NCBI GenBank assembly: GCA_910591455.2
Contig: OU342806.1
Location: 7,926,275 to 7,990,274, forward strand
DNA length: 64,000 nt
DNA from: Pholis gunnellus
Lineage: Eukaryota; Chordata; Actinopteri; Perciformes; Pholidae
Direction of reading: 5' to 3'
The position numbers and the translations under genes were made by a program. The notes under the pieces were generated by a model. It worked only from the letters and a program-made list of their open reading frames with translations, had not been told where the DNA came from and did no database searches. Shown piece by piece: positions 62,721 through 64,000 of the stretch (within the stretch, counting starts at the first letter, position 1; the number at the start of each line of letters is the position of its first letter).

Positions 62721-64000
62721 TGCCCTGCACGGTGAGGATAAATCAAGATGTTGATGCTTTTGAATCACGTTTTTTTATTTTATTTTGAAAGCAATACAAT
62801 AGATGAGGAATATTATCCTCTTACTTCAACCAGTAACGAATAGACTTGGATAAAACAAACCTTTTCTCTGTTAATGCTTTGTGTCCACTTGGTGGCAGCA
62901 GAAACAAGCTGTGAACATAACACTGCTATTTTACACCCAGTAACGTTAACATGGCAAACTGTAAGCAAACATGACGTGTAGCAACAGCAGCTTTCTTTTG
63001 GAGTCGTGTCTCTGCTCGGCCTTTTTTCCTCTGTTTTGGTTTCCACCAACTCCTGAGGGAAATGTGAAAGCGAATGCTAAATGCTCCACTATGTAAACAA
63101 GCTAAGCACATATTGAACCGCATCTTTTATTAGCATCATATTATGCTATAATAATATGCAGGATTGTAATGGCCTCTTTACGTCATATTTTTCATTCTCA
63201 AAGTAGAGTTTCCTGAATTCCTCTTAAACGTAGCTGTTAACATTAGCCTACTGCTAATATGTGTAACATTAATGTTTCAACAATTAAATTCACACACTAT
63301 GGAGTATGTTATTGTTTTTTGAGTCTATGCCAAACTTAAGTATACATATATATACACACACTTTGCAGGTGCAAGATTATCTGATAGCCTACAGGAATTA
63401 TTTATCTTTAAAAGTGTATGCAGCATTTCCATCGTTTGTCTATGTCAGATAATAACGTAATGAGTGGTACACTAATACCCTGTTAATAGGATTGTGACGA
63501 GTGATTTAGTTCTCCGAAGGCTCAATTCACATGTTCAGTGAGAGTCAGGTGTGCCTGAGGGACGGACATGAAGGATCCGCAGCTCCCAGGTAAATGGATC
63601 TGCTTTATTCTAATATATCTGTCAGATTTGAAGAAATGTTTGCAGAAAGTATTGTATTGTTTGAAATTTGGGTACCACTTTCTAATAAAACACTCATAAA
63701 GGGTTTATAGTGTATAATTCATGGCTTCAATAATGACTAATATATAGTTTATTCATGCTTTATAGATCAGTTATTGGCTGTTGAAAAGAATAACCTTTGG
63801 GTACCAAGTCATGAATAAACTCTTTGCTTGTGTTTGTCTTCCAGAATAACAATAGCTTTGTCTTTTAAGTACTTTAATTCATCAGTAAGATGGATGATTG
63901 AACCCTCAATAATGACTTAACATTTAAAATTGAGGACTTGATTGCTCTTTAGATAATAAAAACTAATATAAATAATTTATGGTTTACAAATAGTCTGCTA
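62721..64000. other. Right-hand intergenic region, possible + strand start exon
   Basis: The only gene-like signal is at 63568-63589: ATG AAG GAT CCG CAG CTC CCA G followed by gtaaat, which could be the start exon (MKDPQLP) of a gene continuing beyond the window. The next obvious acceptor, near 63842, would give an immediate in-frame stop, so support is weak. Confidence 0.25.

Noticed and set aside
63568..63589. Start exon MKDPQLP with donor gtaaat
   Set aside because: It is only 22 nt, and the next acceptor gives an immediate stop. It is mentioned in the right-hand region entry but not called as a gene.

Overview
The window is vertebrate nuclear DNA, almost certainly from a ray-finned (teleost) fish. 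Genes are split into short exons with GT/AG introns, and microsatellites (CA/GT, GA, TCTA, TA) are long and frequent. Several dispersed families have the look of common fish elements: foldback MITEs, L2-type LINE tails and a hAT/ZBED element. Gene identities below come from reading translated exons and matching splice phases by eye; no database search was run.

Layout, left to right. 1-4.6 kb: no coding exon, a MITE and a long GA repeat. 4.6-9.3 kb (+): the 3' part of a tropomyosin gene, best matched to tpm4, with two alternative last exons. 11.0-12.0 kb (-): an 83-residue rps27-like ribosomal protein. 12.9-16.3 kb (+): complete rab8a, 8 coding exons, 206 aa. 21.0-24.0 kb (+): hsh2d, an SH2 adaptor, 5 coding exons. 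27.6-30.9 kb (+): tax1bp3, a single-PDZ protein of 126 aa. 35.9-36.1 kb (+): an orphan terminal exon I could not assign. 42.1-47.4 kb (+): an excitatory amino acid transporter, probably slc1a6 (EAAT4), possibly with a 7-nt first coding exon at 37.9 kb. 50.9-53.3 kb (-): a four-cysteine CC chemokine whose frame requires a GC-AG intron. 56.9-57.7 kb (-): a tentative 88-residue secreted protein of unknown family. 61.0-62.5 kb (-): complete pole4, 130 aa. The last 1.5 kb holds the pole4 promoter and perhaps a new + strand start exon.

The strongest organisational point is the block tpm4(+) - rps27-like(-) - rab8a(+). It has the order and orientations known for human TPM1 - RPS27L - RAB8B on 15q22, while tpm4-rab8a-hsh2d matches human 19p13. 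The block therefore looks like an ancient paralogon that still carries an rps27 copy not listed beside human RAB8A. Nothing here is an operon. The genes have unrelated roles: actin cables, ribosome, vesicle traffic, lymphocyte signalling, PDZ scaffolding, glutamate uptake, leukocyte attraction and DNA polymerase epsilon. Mobile elements have built much of the noncoding sequence, including a tandem duplication that doubled one end of a hAT element.
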